The notes under the pieces: generated by a model
Databases searched by the model: none
Seen by the model: only the letters and a program-made list of their open reading frames with translations
What the model was told of the DNA's origin: nothing
Part shown: piece after piece, positions 58,801 through 61,800 of the stretch
Layout of the letters: every line of letters begins with the position of its first letter
Numbering within the stretch: position 1 is the stretch's first letter
From: Salvator merianae
Lineage: Eukaryota > Chordata > Lepidosauria > Squamata > Teiidae
Reading direction: 5' to 3'
Length of the DNA stretch: 64,000 bases
Assembly: GCA_003586115.2 (NCBI GenBank)
Contig: QVOM02000023.1
Coordinates: forward strand, 4,297,768 to 4,361,767
Position numbers and translations under genes: made by a program

Positions 58801-61800
58801 CCAAAATCAGATGCTACCCCCTCCCTATTTCCTGGCATCCGTTATTGCTCTCATATCCTTCTCAGGTCCTTGGGAACTGCCAATGGGAATTCCTACATTC
58901 TTTCAGCACCCTCCCTACAAGATCAGGCTGCAACATCTTGGCCTCTTCATCCTTGAAAGATGGGGTTTCCAAGGGGACTGACTGAAGAACATAAATTCAT
59001 GCATGGTGTGGAAAAGTTGGAAGGAGAAAAGATATTTTCTCTGTCACACAACATTCAAACCAGGGGTCACTCTATGAAGCTGATGGGGGGGGGGAGAGTT
59101 AGGACTGACAAGGGGAAGGATTTTTTCTCTGAGAGGGTCATCAGTCTGTGGAGTTTACTACCAGAAGAGGTGGGGACAGCAACCAGCCTGGATGGCTTTA
59201 AGAACGGATTGGACAGATTCACCGAGATCAGGTGTATCAATGGCTACTAGAATGGATGCCCAGGTACTGCCTATGGAATGGAGACAAAGGCAGGATGCCT
59301 CCAAAGGTTATTTGCATGGAATTGAGAGCAGGTGAAGGTCTTGCCTTTGTCTTCTGCTTGAGATGCCCAGAAGCAATTGGTGGGCCACTGTGTGAGACAG
59401 GATGCTCAACTAGATGGGCTACGACCTGATCCAGCTGGGCTCTCTTAGTTCATGGAGGACAGGTGTGTCAATGGCTACTAGAATGGATACCTAGATACTG
59501 CCTCCAGGGTGGAGAGATGGGCAGGATGCTTCTAAAGGCCATTTCAGGGAGTTGGGAGCAGGTGAAGGTTTTGCCTTTGTCTTCTCGTTGAGATGCCCAG
59601 GAGCAGTTGGTGGGCCACTGGGTGAGATGGGATGTTGGACTAGAGGGGCTGAGACCTGATCCAACAGGGCTTCTCTTCATTCATAGAGGACAAGTGTATC
59701 AATGGCTTCTAGAATGGATGTCTAGATGCTGCCTCCAGATTGCAGAAGCAGGCAGGATGCCTCTCAGGGCCATTTGCAGGACGTCGAGAAGAGGTGAAGG
59801 TTTTGCCTTCATCTTCTGCTTGAGATGCCCAGAAGCAATGGGTGGGTCACTGTATGATGCTGGACTAGATGGGCTGTGGCCTGATCCAGCAGGGCTCCTC
59901 TTATGTTTTTTACAAAGGAAGGGTCAACAATTGCCCTGTGATGTGCTAAAGGCCTTCCTGCCCTTACCTTTATTCTGAATTATGACCCCTTGCTGTCTTC
60001 TTCAGGGCCTCATCAATCTACACATTAGTGTTGATCAGTGAGGTAGCGCCCACTGCTGATATGCCCTGTTTGCTTTAGGTATGGAGGTCTACCAGCGGAC
60101 CTATGCAGCCTAGTCTGGAGCATGGAGGCATGCAGAAACACACCCCCATGTCCCCAAAGTATGCTGCCAAAATGGGTCCCTCGGTGGCACCGAGGCCAGG
60201 AACTTTCATTCCTAGCCCTTCAAAGCCCTCGGAGCCTGGCCTCAAAGTTCGTGCATGCCGTGGGGCCATGGCATGGTCTGGTCTGGACCAGTGCCCTGGT
60301 GAAGACGCCCCTTTTCTAGATCATGCCTTGCTGTGTCCTGGACCAGCAGGCCTCACTGGTCCAAGTCCACTGGCCCAGAAGGAGGCCAGTTGAGTGGAGA
60401 ACGGCCCAGAATTTGGTTTGCTGTAATCCAAGGCCCCTATAGGTAACCAGCAATATCCCGTGGATGCACCGTCGGCTTGGCTTTTCCCATCCATCCCCGT
60501 TCAGAGGCATCTTTCGTCCAGACGGCGTTGGACCGCCGCCGCCATCAGCTTCAGTCAAGGGAGGTGATGACGGACCTGGGGAAAAAAATGGAGAGGATTT
60601 GACGATTAACATGCTGCGAGACTGTTCTGCTTGGCCGATTGCAGGCACTTAGTGCAGGGGCTATAAAAACGTGATTTACAGCTACAGATGTTCTTAAACT
60701 GAAGCGCAGAATCCAGGCAGCCAAACCCTTCTGGAGAAATTGAGTTGTTTTCGTTTTCCTTTCCCCCCTCGTTTCTTTTGTTTGCTCTGTAACAGCAGCC
60801 TTTCCTTAGTAAAGATGAAGGGGTTTATCGGCTGGGTTGGTGCGTTTTGTTTTCCAACCTGCCGTCCAATTTTTCTCCGTCCCGTGCCTACATTGGTCGA
60901 GAGCTTGAAAAAAGCCCTGAATGAAAGCGTTTCATGGTTCTCTCGAGAGTTTGCAAAAAGGAAAACAAAAGATCTATTTTCCAAATATGTTTTTCGGCTA
61001 GTTTACTTCTGCGAGTTGCTAAGTGCCCACGTGTTTGGGGGCGCGCGTTTGCTTATCTTTCCCTCATAGTTATGCTTTATCAGCCGAGAGTTAGAGAGTC
61101 AATCTTTTGAAGGTGGCACCTTAAGGAGTCTACCGTGTTGTCAGAACTGAGGCTGCATCCAGACATGGTTAAAAAATAGAGAAAGTGGTACCAAAGCAGC
61201 TTAGGGCCTTTTGGTATTTGCCTTGTTGTGTTCCTGCCCAATGGGTCTGGACCGTGTGAGGCCCTCTGTCCTGGACCATGGCAAGGTTTAGTCTGGAACC
61301 GTGCCGTCTGTATGGTGACACTATTCCAGGTCAGCCTCCACACTGCCCTCCCCTCGAGGGCTCTGATGGCCAGGAATGAAAGTTCCTAGCCTCAGAGCCC
61401 CTGGGGGACCTATTTCAGTGGTGCAACAAGGTGTGCCACCAAAATGGGTCCCCCGTAAATTGGAATATGGAGGTGCACCCCTCCGTGTTCTGGATTAGAC
61501 CCCTTTAGTGTGCTGGTAGACCTCTATATGAAGGTCTGCTGGGGCTTCTTGATCATGCTCCATCCTGTCTGGACAGAGCATGCCAGTGGTGGGCAGGGTC
61601 TTTCAGATCTGCCCTAACGTGAGGTCAGAAGAGCCCCTGAATGGGACTGTAAGGGACCAGATTCTTTATTAAAGCTAAGTGCGGAAAGGCCCTTAGAGGA
61701 GGTAGCTGCCACACGCTTGTGTTCTCAACCCACCTCTGATCCACACCAAAAGCCAGAAAACGCAATTCTGAAGTGGATTAGAGAAGCGTTGGGAATACCA

